The notes below the pieces were generated by a model. It was given only the letters and a program-made list of their open reading frames with translations, was not told the DNA's origin and searched no databases. 64,000 nt of DNA, taken from positions 13,434,001 through 13,498,000 of the forward strand of contig JAKSXM010000263.1 of NCBI GenBank assembly GCA_022575985.1, given 5' to 3'. The position numbers were made by a program, and so were the translations under genes. Position 1 is the stretch's first letter; each line of letters opens with the position of its first letter. Positions 23,786-35,649 of the stretch are shown here, in pieces. The DNA comes from Anagrus nilaparvatae (lineage: Eukaryota; Arthropoda; Insecta; Hymenoptera; Mymaridae).

Positions 23786-24057
23786 CTGAGAACGTCAGTG
23801 GTATACTGTGAATCAAGTGGATGAGCTACCAAGGAAGATTGTTGTTGAAGAAGGTCGTCACTATTTTGTTGAATAGACATACTGTGTAAATGTAATGCAT
23901 TTTTAATAAATACTGGACAAACTCCTTCTAAATGTGGACAAGAGGCCCAAAACCACGTTGGCATTTGACCAGTTGGGGCAGTGGAAACTAAGTAACCCAG
24001 TGCAAGAGGCTGTTGCAAAAGGGTTCCTACCTCTTCGATTGGTTCCGTCATTGTTAC
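23786..24057 (-). CDS. MED13: MED13 (skuld) internal exon near the C-terminus
   Basis: MED13 is the largest subunit of the Mediator CDK8 kinase module in the nucleus and links the module to core Mediator. This 272 bp exon encodes [21 protein letters not shown], then [33 protein letters not shown] and [13 protein letters not shown]. The TMTEP, QPLALG, W-FW and DVLR blocks are hallmarks of the conserved C-terminal domain of animal MED13. The acceptor is TTTCTTTTAG (ends 24058) and the donor AG|GTAAAT (23785). It starts in phase 0, so it joins in frame to the exon at 62792, whose last codon is AGA. There are no frameshifts. The exon sits alone, flanked by more than 20 kb of transposon sequence on each side. 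The rest of the gene is outside the window. Confidence 0.9.
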
Positions 24058-24766
24058 CTAAAAGAAATTGATTTAATGATATTTTTCAGTTTAATTAATT
24101 TCAACTTAGAAAAGCCTTTCTATTAAGCACTTCTGTTTTACAAGTACTAATAAATTATCTAATAAGGGTAACTATTAGAACCTAGACACTTAGTCCCAGA
24201 AAGATTATCTTTTAGATAATCTTTTTGGGTCTTATCTAGTAATAATATTTTTCAATTATTATATAACACTGCAATCCTGACGAAAAATACAACAACAGAA
24301 AATATCATTAATTTAATGACACCGCTGTTAAATTAATAAATTGAATACAGGTATTGAATACAATACACGTTTGCATTGAATACAGCAGTCATTATTTTAA
24401 TGTACATTTTTTTCATAATAATTGAGAATATAAGATTAAATTAATTCAGGGTTTTTGATATTTTTTATGCTTTTACAATGGCATAAAATTTTTGATCAGA
24501 TTTGAGATATCGATCGAATAGGAACAATATTTCTGAATATTTGTACTTTTATGGACAATAATGAGCTATTACACATAAAAAAATGGTTTAAAGAAATCTT
24601 TGAAAAAAAATTAGGCCTTAATACATAAATACTGTAGCATTATACCCCGGATATAAATATTATTAAAGAAAATATTAAAATTATTCAAATATATTAGTTT
24701 CCTCGCGCTCCACTAGAGAGCTATAGTTAAATCTTACATAATGTTAAAAAGATATTGCTGCATCGA

Positions 24767-24880
24767 TTGACCAGTACTGGATTAAAATAAATTTTTTAAC
24801 TAATTTAAAAAAAAAATGTGATGCTTTTTATTATCTAGTTATACGTTTCGCCTGTTTTAAATACGGGCCTTATAAATAAC
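24767..24880 (+). repeat. Dispersed repeat, copy 1 (TGACCAGTACTGG family)
   Basis: TGACCAGTACTGG, then AACTAATTT, TACGTTT-GCCTG, GGCCTT and AATAAC occur in the same order and spacing at 63836-63955. The two copies flank the MED13 exon pair. The family is unknown. Confidence 0.55.
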
Positions 24881-25771
24881 AGTATTTTGGTTGATTTGCA
24901 AGATAACAGCATTATTTGGAAAATTGCCTGAAAACCTTATTTTATGACATTGTGGTAACACTGAACTAAACTAGCACCCTTAAAAAAATCTAAAAAATTA
25001 ATTCTGCGCTAGTTAGAAAAACACAAAAATATGATAATTTACATTTCTAGAGGTTCAGAAAAGTTTTCTGCACGTTTGACAGTCATTTAACTCAAAAAAA
25101 ATGCTGAATTTGGAAATTCAAAATACAATATTTGGCCCATAACTCTGAATCCGTCAAGAATAAATAAAAAAAACCAATTTCATCGTTTTTAGTGACCCAA
25201 AAAACATGCGGAATGCCCTTTTTAAATAATTTCTAAACATTTTTTAGTCCGCAGCAAGTTTTTGACGTCAAAAAATGTCCAATTTTTGACATTTTTACCA
25301 CTGAAATTAGCTCATAACTTTTTGCCTTAAAAAAATAATTCAAAATAAATGTTTCCATCGTTTTTAGCGACCAAAAAAACTATGAAATACCCCCCGAAAT
25401 TTTGTTTTTACGTTGCCTTTTAAGTTTAGTAGCTTTAGTCCCTCCCGACGTTCCTGAGCCCATTTTCAAAAATCGAAAATGCTTTGGCGCTGTCCAACGA
25501 CTAAATATTTTTAGATGCGGTTTACGTAGAACTTATTTTTTCATTAAATGACATCCAAAAACGCTTGAGCACTTTAAAAAATCGAAAAGTCGATTTTTTT
25601 TTTGGCAGTCTAATAATATATAGAGATTATCATTTTTTATTTTATTTGATTAATTTGATTGTTAATAATAAAAAAATTTTATTATTTATGGTGAAACATT
25701 GTTATGTCCAGGTAATCCTGAGGAAGGTATTATTAATTAAAAATATCATTTACCGAAAAAAGGGTATAAAA
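24881..25771. other. AT-rich intronic sequence, no gene
   Basis: ORFs here are short and AT-driven. Recurrent phrases (TTTTTAGCGACC/TTTTTAGTGACCCAAAAAAC near 25187 and 25363; TCATCGTTTTT near 25180) suggest a diverged tandem or arm-like repeat. Nothing identifiable. Confidence 0.4.
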
Positions 25772-26117
25772 GTTTTCCAATATGGCGTAACCAAAAATTC
25801 TAAAAACACCCGAAAATAAATTTTCTGCATTAGATTTGGATTTTTAAGATCAATGAAAATGAATTTAAGATGTAAATTTTAATAATTTACCGTGCAAATA
25901 TATTTAGGTTTTCCAATATGGCGGTATCGAAAATTTAAAAAACACCCGAAAATCAATTTTCTGCATTAGAGTTGGGTTTTCAAGCTCAGTAAAAACGAAT
26001 TTGAGATGTAAATTTTCATAATTTGAAATCGAAAATATTTTTCGGTTTTCAAATATGGCGGAACCGAAAATTTTAAAAACAGCCAAAAATCAATTTTATG
26101 CATTAGATTTGGGTTTT
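25772..26117 (+). repeat. Tandem repeat, unit about 137 bp, 2.5-3 copies
   Basis: Copies start at about 25772, 25908 and 26045, each with GTTTTC-AATATGGCG, then AACA-CC(C)GAAAAT, TTTT-TGCATTAGA-TTG and a GAGATGTAAATTTT segment. Confidence 0.8.
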
Positions 26118-26248
26118 AAACAATGGTTTAGTATTTGCGGATTCAATATTCGCGGCACTTTTTGAGAACGCATTAGCCATGGATACCGGGGTTTTCTTGT
26201 GTTTTAATATATATATTAAAATAATTCCAAATAAAAAAAAAAAATTTT

Positions 26249-26690
26249 TAGTTTGAAAGAAATTTCGTAGACCTCTTAAAGAATCTACATACTCAGCAAA
26301 TGAGAGCGAAAACAAAAATGAGCTTCTCCAACAAAGGTACTAGTTAATTATCATTTTAATAAATATTTTGAAATAATTTGCATATAAAAAAAATTTTTTA
26401 GTTTGAAAGAATATTTGTAGACCTTTTAGAAGACTCTACATACTCTGCAAATGAGAGCCAAAGCAACAATGTGGTTCGTAGATTTTCTGCGACAAAGTTA
26501 TTAATAAACTATCAATTTAATAAATATTTTAAAAGAATTCTTAATTAAATTACTAAATATTAGTTTCAAAAAAGCTTTATGGGTCTGATAGAAGAGTCTA
26601 CAGATTCAGAATTAGCAATAGCAGTAACAATGCGATCAGCAGAATATCTACAGAAAAAGTATTTATTTCTTTTGTGTTTATGAATTTAAG
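26249..26690 (+). repeat. Tandem repeat, unit about 155 bp, 3 diverged copies
   Basis: Copies begin near 26249, 26401 and 26561 with TAGTTTGAAAGAA (TAGTTTCAAAAAA in the last), followed by GTAGACCT, TCTACA-ACTC, GCAAATGAGAGC and AACAATG. It follows the 137 bp repeat directly and precedes the foldback element. Confidence 0.7.
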
Positions 26691-26928
26691 TACTGGACCT
26701 CTGGACTTAGTCATTAGATGATAATGGGAGTATTAGATTATTCATTTTGACCATATTAAATTTTCTTTGTGATCCTATTTTCGAATTACAAAATCAATGA
26801 AGTTAAATGTAAGTAATGTTTTTTATTTGCAATCCTAATATATCTGTCAGCAAAATATTTTAAATATTTTTTATTACATTTATTTACTGCAGAAAGGAAA
26901 GTGACTGTAAAGGCTATGCCCGGATCTA

Positions 26929-28604
26929 CAACGGCAGAGCGCTAATGCAAATGACGCGCCTCTTCAGTGTATGCCATTCACTAAACTTTTAATTCGTTAA
27001 ACGCATTAAAATAATTCCTAAAAGTTACAATTTGTTACGTGAACCTATATTTAAAATTATAACTGCACAGACGAATATTTTTAAATGTTAATAAATATAA
27101 CAATTAATATATAACGGAAATTAAAATGAATGCACGAATTTATTTGTAAATATATATGCACAAAACTTAATTAACTCTAAGATAATGCTGTACAAATCAT
27201 ACGCAAATTACTAATTTAATTTATTGATAGCAACCTAACGCAAATTAAATAATTATACGCAAAATATTATTTATTTTATTATTTAAAAAAAAAAATGTAA
27301 CATAATGACTTATAGGCGACTCGCCATCAAAGGATTTCGTTGCCAAACAAATTATTGTAAAATAAGCAAGAAATTTAATTGTTTAAAAATTATTTTTAAA
27401 CAATAGATAATTTTTCATGATATAATAAAATAAGTTTTTGAGGAGTAATTTTAAAGCTGATGGGTGTTTAAAATTTAATTTTGCTTAATTTTTTGGGAAA
27501 TTTTTCAATAATTTGTTAATAACAATCATTATGTTAAAATTTTTTTAATAGTTATTTTTTTTAAATAAATAAAATATATATTTTGCGTAAACGGTGACGG
27601 TAGCCTAGTGGATCAAGCGCTTGCTTATTAACCTAAGGTACGAGCGTTCGATCCCACCTGGATTTTATATTTAATAAAAATTAAAAATAAAATTTGTATG
27701 GAGGGCTGCTAGATCCCAGGAGACGAATGTCGTAGAAAGTACTACGAATCGTTCTCCGTATGTCATGCAAGTGGGCGTTTTTCTCCAATGTTTTTTCGCG
27801 CCACTGTTAACCGGAATTGGTCGCATGATTCCTCAAAAATACCGGTCCTTAACCAAGGGAAAGCCATACCCTTAAAAATATGGGGGATCAGGGAATATGT
27901 AAATATTCCCTGGTTGTCAGCAAGTGTACCTTCCAACATATATTCCATCCCTTAAAAATTTCCTTCTACTCCTACAGCTTCGACAATGGCAACGACGTTA
28001 CTGAGTAATGTTCAGCGGTTGTAAATAATTTAATATTGAAAAGTATTGTCGTTGCTACACTTCCCACATGCCTATCCACCTAGAGTTATTTCCAATAAAA
28101 GGAAAAAGCGGTATATATCTAAATATATATATCGACTTCCGAGGAGATAAAAAGCAAATTATGCGGTTGATAGCTGCATATGTCAAGTGTTGGTGACCTC
28201 CGATATAACCTAATGTTCAGAGAGGTTAATCACAAGTACATACATACATACATATATATTTTTCGTATATTTATTTAATTTGCTTTTGGCCGTTAACAAT
28301 AATTAAATTAAATTAGTGATTTGGGTATGATTTCTACAGCATTATCTTAGGGTTAATTAAGTTTTATATATATTTACTAATAAATTCGTGCATTCATTTT
28401 AATTTCCATTATATTAATTGTTATATTTATTAACAACAATCATAATTATTAAAAATATTCGTCTGTGCAGTTATAATTTTAAATATAGGCTCACGTGACA
28501 AATTGTAACTTTTAGGCATTATTTTAATGCGTTTAACGCATTAAAAGTTTAGTGAATAGCACACACTAAAGAGGCGCGTCATTCACATCAGAGCTCTGCC
28601 GGTG
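26929..28604. mobile_element. Nested inverted-repeat element (1.68 kb), TA duplication
   Basis: CAACGGCAGAGC at 26929 and its mirror GCTCTGCCGGTG ending at 28604. Inverted arms of about 260-280 bp (26929-27195 and 28330-28604) include GACGCGCCTCTT, TTTAACGCATTAAAA-type and ATTCGTGCATTCATTTTAA segments. The mirror end of the host element gives the empty site ATCTATATAGTG; here it reads ATCTA-element-TATATAGTG, so TA is duplicated. The interior holds a tRNA-derived SINE (27592-27970). No transposase. Confidence 0.8.
27592..27970 (+). mobile_element. tRNA-derived SINE
   Basis: Head with RNA polymerase III boxes: A-box-like TAGCCTAGTGG (27601) and B-box-like GCGTTCGATCCC (about 27643-27655). The body (GTGGGCGTTTTTCTCC, TTTTTTCGCGCCACTGT, ACCGGAATTGGT, CATGATTCC, ACCGGTC, ACCATACCCTTA-like) is shared with the minus-strand copy at 54750-54300. 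The shared head-plus-body layout in two unrelated places supports a mobile SINE family. It lies within the nested element 26929-28604. Confidence 0.65.
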
Positions 28605-30301
28605 TATATAGTGAATCGGCCCACAAAAGATATTTAAAAACTAATTGTATTAGGTCAAAGTACACCTAAAAAAAATAGGGTCCTGAAGATTTCAGACCTC
28701 CAGATGCCTTCAGCTCTGATTGGCGGTCTATTAATAACAAAAAAATAAGTACATTTTTAGCGACTTTTTAGTCAACATTCTGATACTCCCGTGGTAAAAC
28801 GATTCTGTCAAAATGATCTTGCGACGTCTCATTTAAAAGATTAGTCGATATACTTTGAGATAAAATTACTTTTGGAAGTGATTTTAGTGCATCCTTTTGA
28901 TTGGTAGACTATAAACCGTCCAAAATAAATTATTTTTTTCCTTGAATTTCAAGTTTGGCAGCGATTTAAAAAAAATTGAGAGATATGCCCATTCTACTTT
29001 TTTTTCAACTAATGAAAAATAAAACAAATTTTCATTTTCAACCACCCACGCTGAAAAATATTTGGGGCAAATGGTCAAATACTTAAAAAACTGAAATAAT
29101 TTTTGTTTTTAATTTTGCGATTTTTCGAAAAAGGACCTCGCACAAATGAATAGGAAATGGCCGTTCGATCAAATTAGCTGAATTTTTTATATGTTTTAGA
29201 TTTTATTATTCTAAAAAAAAGTCTCCATGGAAACAAAGTTCTAAAGTTTCAACTTTGGCTGCTATGGAGCTTGAAAGCTCCATAGTTCTATCATAGCAAG
29301 TTTGCTTAAAGACCTTTTAAAGGTTAATTTTGAAAGTATACTTTTTTATTTTTGAGGTCGTTGATGAATTTGAAACAAATTTGACATCAGATTGACAAGA
29401 TTGTCAATTGACTGTCAAAACTCTAAAATACCATAGAAAACTTTATAGATTAGCTGATATTTATGTTTTTGAGATCACCGATTTCGAATTCGATATCAGA
29501 TTGACAAGATTGTTAATTGACAGCTGACAATTAGCTTTCAAAACTCTAATATATCGTAGAAAACTTTAGATTAGACGAGATTTATTTTTTTTAAGTCGCT
29601 AATTTCAAATCTGATATCAAATTGACATTACTGATAGTTGGCAACTGTCAATTAACTTTCAAATAGCCAAAAAAAATAATATAATAATAGATTTTAAAAA
29701 GATCTGTTTTAGATGTCACTAATTATGAATTTCTCATCGAATTGACAATGCTGACAGTTGGCAACTGTCAATTAGCTGGCAATCGCTAAAATAAGTCTTT
29801 ACATTTTAAAATATGTTTGAGATTACTGATTATAAATCTGGTTCCGAATAATATTGAAATTATTGATACCATAAATTAATACATTAGCATCCTATAAATA
29901 GGTAATTCCAAAAATGCATGTATTTTACACTAAAGCACGTATACAAACACATACACTTGCAACCAAAACCACTTAAATACACACACACAAACACGCGCAC
30001 TTGCATACTGGGATCAGTATTAGTCACGTTCACGCCGTACGTCCTGGGTAAAACAAAGGACGAATTTTTATTACTAAAAAAGTTATTTGATTTTAATGGG
30101 CTATTTACACTGACAGCGATCAACTGACTTTTCCTAGTATGAAATAACATCATATTTAATAATCTCAAAAACAATAAGCCTAAATAAAATCTTTTATTTT
30201 TGTTTTAACTTTCTGACAGGTACTTGACAGCTGTCAACTTTTTTCAAATTGGTATCCAATTTATAATCAGTAACCTCAAAAACATATGAGAGTGGGAGGG
30301 A

Positions 30302-30304
<3 letters not shown>

Positions 30305-30335
<31 letters not shown>
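30305..30335 (+). repeat. (GA)n microsatellite
   Basis: About 15 uninterrupted GA dinucleotides preceded by GGGAGGGAGAGGGA, near the loop of the foldback element. Confidence 0.95.
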
Positions 30336-30337
<2 letters not shown>

Positions 30338-30742
30338 TTATGGATCAATAATTTCAATATTATTTGGTACCAGATTTATAATCAGTAATATCAAACATAT
30401 TTGCCCTGTTTAAAATGTAAAGACTTATTTTAGCGATTGCCAGCTAATTGATAGCTGTCAATAGACAATCTTGTCAATTTGATGTCAATTCGACATCAAC
30501 GACCTCAAAAAAAAAGTATTTAAAAATTAACCTTTCAAAGATCTTTAAGCAAACTTGTTATGATAGGGCTATGGAGCTTTCAAGCTCCGTAGTAGCCAAA
30601 GTTGAGACTTTGGAGCTTTCTGTCCATGGAGACTTTTTTTCAGAATAATAAAATCTAAAATATATAAAAAATTCAGCTAATTTGATCCAACGGCCATGTA
30701 ACATGTTTATAGGGAGGAGGTACTTCAGAACTTGAAAATTAA

Positions 30743-31980
30743 GTGTGGGGGTCGAATTTGTCCTATTTAAGGGGGGTGGTCAAATTTGTCCTATTTAAGA
30801 GCGGGGGTCAAATTTGCCCTATTTAAGGGGGGTGGTCAAATTTGTCCTATTTAAGAAGGGGGGTCAAATTTGTCCTATTTAAGGGGGGTGGTCAAATTAG
30901 TCCTATTTAAGAGCGGGGGTCAAATTTGTCCTATTTAAGGGGGGTGGTCAAATTTGTCCTATTTAAGAGCGGGGGTCAAATTTTTCCTATTTAAGGGAGG
31001 TGGTCAAATTTGTCATATTTAAGAGGGGGGGTCAAATTTGTCCTATTTAAGGGGGGTCAAATTTGTCCTATTTAAGAGCGGGGGTCAAATTTGTCCTATT
31101 TAAGGGAGGTGGTCAAATTTGTCATATTTAAGAGCGGGGGTCAAATTTGTTCTATTTAAGGGTGGTGGTCAAATTTGTCCTATTTAAGAGCGGGGGTCAA
31201 ATTTGTCCTATTTAAGGGAGGTGGTCAAATTTGTCATATTTAAGAGGGGGGGTCAAATTTGTCTTATTTAAGGGTGTGGTCAAATTTGTCCTATTTAAGG
31301 GAGGTGGTCAAATTTGTCCTATTTAAGGGTGTGGTCAAATTTGTCCTATTTAAGGGGGGTGGTCAAATTTGCCCTATTTAAGGGGGGTGGTCAAATTTGT
31401 CCTATTTAAGAAGGGGGGTCAAATTTGTCCTATTTAAGGGGGGTGGTCAAATTTGTCCTATTTAAGAGCGGGGGTCAAATTTGTCCTATTTAAGGGAGGT
31501 GGTCAAATTTGTCATATTTAAGACCGGGGGTCAAATTTGTTCTATTTAAGGGGGGTGGTCAAATTTGTCCTATTTAAGAGCGGGGGTCAAATTTGTCCTA
31601 TTTAAGGGAGATGGTTAAATTTGTCATATTTAAGAGGGGGGGTCAAATTTGTCTTATTTAAGGGTGTGGTCAAATTTGCCCTATTTAAGGGGGGTGGTCA
31701 AATTTGTCCTATTTAAGAAGGGGGGTCAAATTTGTCCTATTTAAGGGGGGTGGTCAAATTAGTCCTATTTAAGAGCGGGGGTCAAATTTGTCCTATTTAA
31801 TGCGGGTGGTCAAATTTGTCCTATTTAAGGGACGTGGTCAAATTTGTCATATTTAAGAGGGCGGGTCAAATTTGTCCTATTTAAGAAGGGGGGTCAAATT
31901 TGTCCTATTTAAGGGGGGTGGTCAAATTTGTCCTATTTAAGGGGGATGGTCAAATTTGTCGTATTTAAGGGGAGGGGGGT
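30743..31980 (+). repeat. 28 bp minisatellite, block 1 (about 44 copies)
   Basis: Unit GTCAAATTTGTCCTATTTAA plus a G-rich linker (GGGGGGTG, GAGCGGGG, GAAGGGG or GGGAGGTG). Linker variants alternate in ordered runs, for example GAGCGGGG followed by GGGAGGTG, indicating higher-order units of two to several repeats. Confidence 0.95.
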
Positions 31981-32168
31981 CAAATAAGACTTAAGGACTT
32001 AGAATAATATCGATTTAGGGGCTTGGAATAATTCAGGTTCAGGGAATCAAAATAGTTTGGGTTTAAAATCTTAACAGCTAGTAAGGTGATAATTACAAAT
32101 TATGAAATTAGAAAATTGTATTGTAATGTTGAGTAACATTTGTATTCTACCTAGTCCTCAGCTGGAAG
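31981..32168 (+). repeat. 188 bp spacer repeat, copy 1
   Basis: CAAATAAGACTTAAGGAC to CCTCAGCTGGAAGT. It recurs almost identically at 32616-32808, each time directly after a minisatellite block, so block and spacer were duplicated together. Confidence 0.9.
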
Positions 32169-32615
32169 TCAAATTTGTCCTATTTAAGAAGGGGGGTCAA
32201 ATTTGTCCTATTTAAGAGCGGGGGTCAAATTTTTCCTATTTAAGGGAGGTGGTCAAATTTGTCATATTTAAGAGGGGGGGTCAAATTTGTCCTATTTAAG
32301 GGGGGTGGTCAAATTTGTCCTATTTAAGAGCGGGGGTCAAATTTGTTCTATTTAAGGGGGGTGGTCAAATTTGTCCTATTTAAGAGCGGGGGTCAAATTT
32401 GTCCTATTTAAGGGAGATGGTCAAATTTGTTATATTTAAGAGGGGGGGTCAAATTTGTCTTATTTAAGGGTGTGGTCAAATTTGCCCTATTTAAAGGGGG
32501 TGGTCAAATTTGTCCTATTTAAGAAGGGAGGTCAAATTTGTCCTATTAAAGGGGGGTGGTCAAATTTGTCCTATTTAAGGGGGATGGTCAAATTTGTCGT
32601 ATTTAAGGGGGGGGT
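32169..32615 (+). repeat. 28 bp minisatellite, block 2 (about 16 copies)
   Basis: Same unit and linker variants as block 1, separated from it by the 188 bp spacer. Confidence 0.95.
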
Positions 32616-32808
32616 CAAATAAGACTTAAGGACATAATATCGAATAATATCGATTTAGGGGCTTGGAATAATTCAGGTTCAGGGAATCAAAATAGTTTGG
32701 GTTTAAAATCTTAACAGCTAGTAAGGTGATAATTACAAATTATGAAATTAGAAAATTGTATTGTAATGTTGAGTAACATTTGTATTCTACCTAGTCCTCA
32801 GCTGGAAG
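32616..32808 (+). repeat. 188 bp spacer repeat, copy 2
   Basis: Second copy of 31981-32168 with a few differences (ACATAATATCG inserted near 32632). After it the foldback right arm resumes at about 32860. Confidence 0.9.
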
Positions 32809-33213
32809 TAAACATGTTCCATGCATTTAGGTTGTGTTTACACAAACCGGTTATTAGTTTAAAAAAATAATTTATTTTGGACGGTTTATGCTCCACCAAT
32901 CAAAACTATGCACTAAAATCACTTCCAAAAGTAATTTTATCTCAAAGTATATCGTCTAGTCTTTCGAATGAGAGATTGCAAGATCATTTTGACAGAATCG
33001 TTTTACCACGGGAGTATCAGAAAGTTGACTAAAAACTCGCTAAAAATGTATTTTTTTTTTGTCATTAAAAGTCCGCCAATCAGAGCTGAAGGAATTTGGA
33101 GGTCTGAAAACTTCAGGGTCCTATTTTTCTCAGGTGTACTTTGACCTAATAAAATTAGTTTTTAAATATCTTTCGTGGGCCGATTCACTATATAGATCCG
33201 GGCATAGCCTTTA

Positions 33214-33540
33214 AATAATTAATTAAATATTAATGATGTTAGCAATATCCAAAAAGCTTTTGAATACATTGAGAATTAACAAATATGAACCATCAATAAA
33301 AACGAAAGTTAAAAATTTAATGTTTAATTATTAATTTTGCAATCAGGCTAACAACTACTTGTTAAGGAATTATTATATTAAAAGCAAATGCAAGTGTCAC
33401 TTAAAATTCTAGTGCAGGTAGGCATCTACAAGGTAGGCATCTACAAGTACTGAGAAATCTTAAATTACAAAAAAAATTCTAAAAAATGTCAACAAGCAAC
33501 TCGATTGAAATCACGGGTATTAAATATATTAATGATAAAT
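33214..33540. other. AT-rich spacer
   Basis: Only a short duplicated phrase (GTAGGCATCTACAAG twice at 33417-33448). No gene. Confidence 0.5.
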
Positions 33541-33969
33541 CTTTTTTTTTTTTTTTTTTTTTTGAACTGACATATACCGACGTAGGGTATCCCAAGGAGG
33601 CTTAAGCCTGTGCTGGGGCAGTTGCGGAGCAGCCGACTTTAAGATGTTAACTGAACTTGTATTCACCCGAACATTTTCAATGATTAACCAATTATTCATT
33701 AGCTATTCATTGACAATATCCGTGACATAGGAAAACTGCAGAAAACCTATGCCAAGAACAGCCGGATACATGTTTTCTACATAGTATTCGATTTTTCTTT
33801 TAAACACTATGCCGAAAACACGATCCTCACCAGACAGCGTATATAACGTCAGTACAAACTCTACACGAGAATCCGAGACGGTCACCCATCCGGATATCAA
33901 CCGCGCTCATCTTTGCTTAACTTTGTAAGCAAACGTATAGAGTTTATACTACCGCGCTACGAAGCTGGC
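33541..33969 (-). mobile_element. 5S rRNA-derived SINE (SINE3 type)
   Basis: On the minus strand, after about 35 bases from 33969, the region 33930-33871 matches the internal 5S rRNA promoter: AAGTTAAGCAAAGATGAGCG, CGGTTGATATCCGGATGG and GGGTGACCG-CTCGG, corresponding to the A-box, intermediate element and C-box used by TFIIIA/TFIIIC. A unique body of about 300 bp follows, including a hairpin-like AGGCTTAAGCCT near 33600, and a 23-base A tail (T run at 33542-33563 on the plus strand). A 5S-like head, unrelated body and poly(A) are the layout of SINE3 elements. I did not find a clear target duplication. Confidence 0.75.
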
Positions 33970-34451
33970 TATTGAAATAGTTAAATTTTTTAAAATAGCT
34001 TTTAAAATAGTTAAATTTTTATTTTCAAATATTTTTTATTGCCATCAATTGAAAAAAAAAATAAATTATCAAAAGAAAATATTAAAAAAATTGAAAAATC
34101 GGCTATTAAAAAAGTAATTCTGGAGTTGCCAAAAATTAAACAAGAAATAGTAAAATTATGTTTTGAGGCTTAATTCAAAATAAACGCATGCACAAACTAG
34201 ATGGAAATACACAAGATTCAAAATCATAACCACGAAATTCATTATATAACGGGGTCTTTTTGTAGGATACAATATGTTTATTTTAGCATAATTGATCAAA
34301 AATTGGAAATTATGTATGTATATATTACATATTCTATAACACAAATTGCGTGTTAATTTACTTTGGAACTACATATGTTCAAAAAAAAAAACGCTCCTTG
34401 TGAATGAATGAATTTTGCGCATTTGATTTTGAATCTTGTGTCTTTTTCCTA
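33970..34451. other. AT-rich spacer
   Basis: TTTAAAATAG words repeated at 33990-34020; otherwise no structure or coding signal. Confidence 0.4.
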
Positions 34452-34920
34452 CTATTATGGGGTCAATTTTAATAGAAAAATTTTAAATTTGGATAAAAAT
34501 TGTTAAATTTAGTATCGGGGTTGCTGTTTAAAATATGATATTAGGATTAGGATGGATATTTTAAATTTTACACAATATTTTGGATTTTGACCCAATTATT
34601 GGCTATTATAGAGTCAATTTTAACAGAATAATTTTAAATTCGGTTAAGAATTGTTAAATTTATTATCGGGATGCGGTTTAAAGTATGAAATTATGATTGG
34701 AATGTATATTTTAAATTTTACACAATATTTTGGTTTTTGGCCCAATTTTTAGCTATTATGGGGTCAATTTTAATAGAATAATTTTAAATTTGGTTAAAAA
34801 TTGTTAAATTTAGTATCATGATGCAGTTCCAAGTATGAAATTATGATTGGGATGTATATTTTAAATTTCACACGATATTTTGGTTTCTGGCCCAATTTTT
34901 GGCTATTATGGGACCAATTT
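34452..34920 (+). repeat. 150 bp tandem repeat, three copies
   Basis: Units start at 34452, 34603 and 34753 with CTATTATGGGGTCAATTTTA, and a fourth begins at 34903. Each contains TAAATTTGGTTAAAAATTG, GATGTATATTTTAAATTT and TGGCCCAATTTTT. They sit upstream of the MULE transposase. Confidence 0.9.
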
Positions 34921-35649
34921 ATTGGTTGGTTGAATAATGTATAATTTATTAAATAGATAAAAACAGTTGTTAATTTATAGAATTTTTTTAAATATTTTAG
35001 ATTATTAAATTTATTTTTAAATTCGTAGTTGGTTTTAAGTTGGTTGCAGTATTACTTGGTTACAAACTTTTACTGTTATTGTTTTCTGCTTTAACAGTGA
35101 AAAACGTGGTTTTGGTTGTTCGTGAATTTCTATTTTTAAAATTAAAAGAAGTTTACTTAATAAAAAAAAAAATGGATAAACTGGTAGGCAAAAGTATATT
35201 TAATGTAGTTTTAAGTTATTCTATAAGTTTTGTTTATTTTGATAGTTAAAATATATAAAAAAATGTAGCATTTTGTACGGTGTAAAAGTTGGGTTATATG
35301 TTTGTTATTTGTGTTAGTGAGTATTTGTGTTAGTGAGTCTATGAAATGTTTGGATGGTAGGTGGTCATTTTTCCAAATTTTTTTTTACCAATTTTTTTTT
35401 CCAAAAATTTTTTTACCAAAAATATTTTTTACCAATTACTTTTTCCAAATAAAATTTTTCCAAAATTCAAATTATTTAAAATTAATTAATTTTTTTAGAT
35501 GCTTTTTTTTTTTTTTTTTAATATTAATACAAAATTATTTAGTATGAAATTCAAGCATAAATTATTAGTTGTATTTGGTTCACAATTCTTTGTTATTTAA
35601 AATGTTTGGTTATTTAATTTTAAATTATTTTAAATAAGTAAATTTTATT
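34921..35649. other. AT-rich 5' flank of the MULE gene
   Basis: Contains the clustered TTTTTACCAA/TTTTTCCAAA words (35370-35470) that are mirrored as TTTGGTAAAA/TTTGGAAAAA downstream at about 38015-38085. They may be degenerate ends of the MULE element. No clean terminal repeat could be defined. Confidence 0.4.

Larger units (their letters stand above)
26910..33211. mobile_element. Large foldback DNA element (6.3 kb with nested insertion)
   Basis: Outer ends AAGGCTATGCCCGGATCTA (26910) and its mirror (ending 33211) are flanked by TA on both sides, a candidate TA target duplication. The left arm, interrupted by another element at 26929-28604, continues from 28605 (TATATAGTGAATCGGCCC) to about 29870. 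The right arm is 33211 back to about 32860 (for example GACGGTTTAT, CTCCCGTGGTAAAACG and TTTTGACAGAATCG mirror the left arm) and 30700 back to about 30170. The right arm has been split by expansion of a 28 bp minisatellite (30743-32625). No transposase ORF. TA duplication is consistent with IS630/Tc1/mariner-type mobilisation, but this is inference. Confidence 0.75.

Noticed and set aside
29884..30174. 96-codon minus-strand ORF and 69-codon plus-strand ORF near the loop of the foldback element
   Set aside because: They overlap CA-rich simple sequence (ACACACA near 29975) and have no homologous motif.
30743..32625. CRISPR-like regular repeats
   Set aside because: Units are contiguous 28 bp repeats with variable G linkers, no unique spacers, and lie in an animal intron: a minisatellite.
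34452..34920. Centromeric or satellite DNA
   Set aside because: Only three 150 bp units, next to a MULE gene; too short to call a satellite array.
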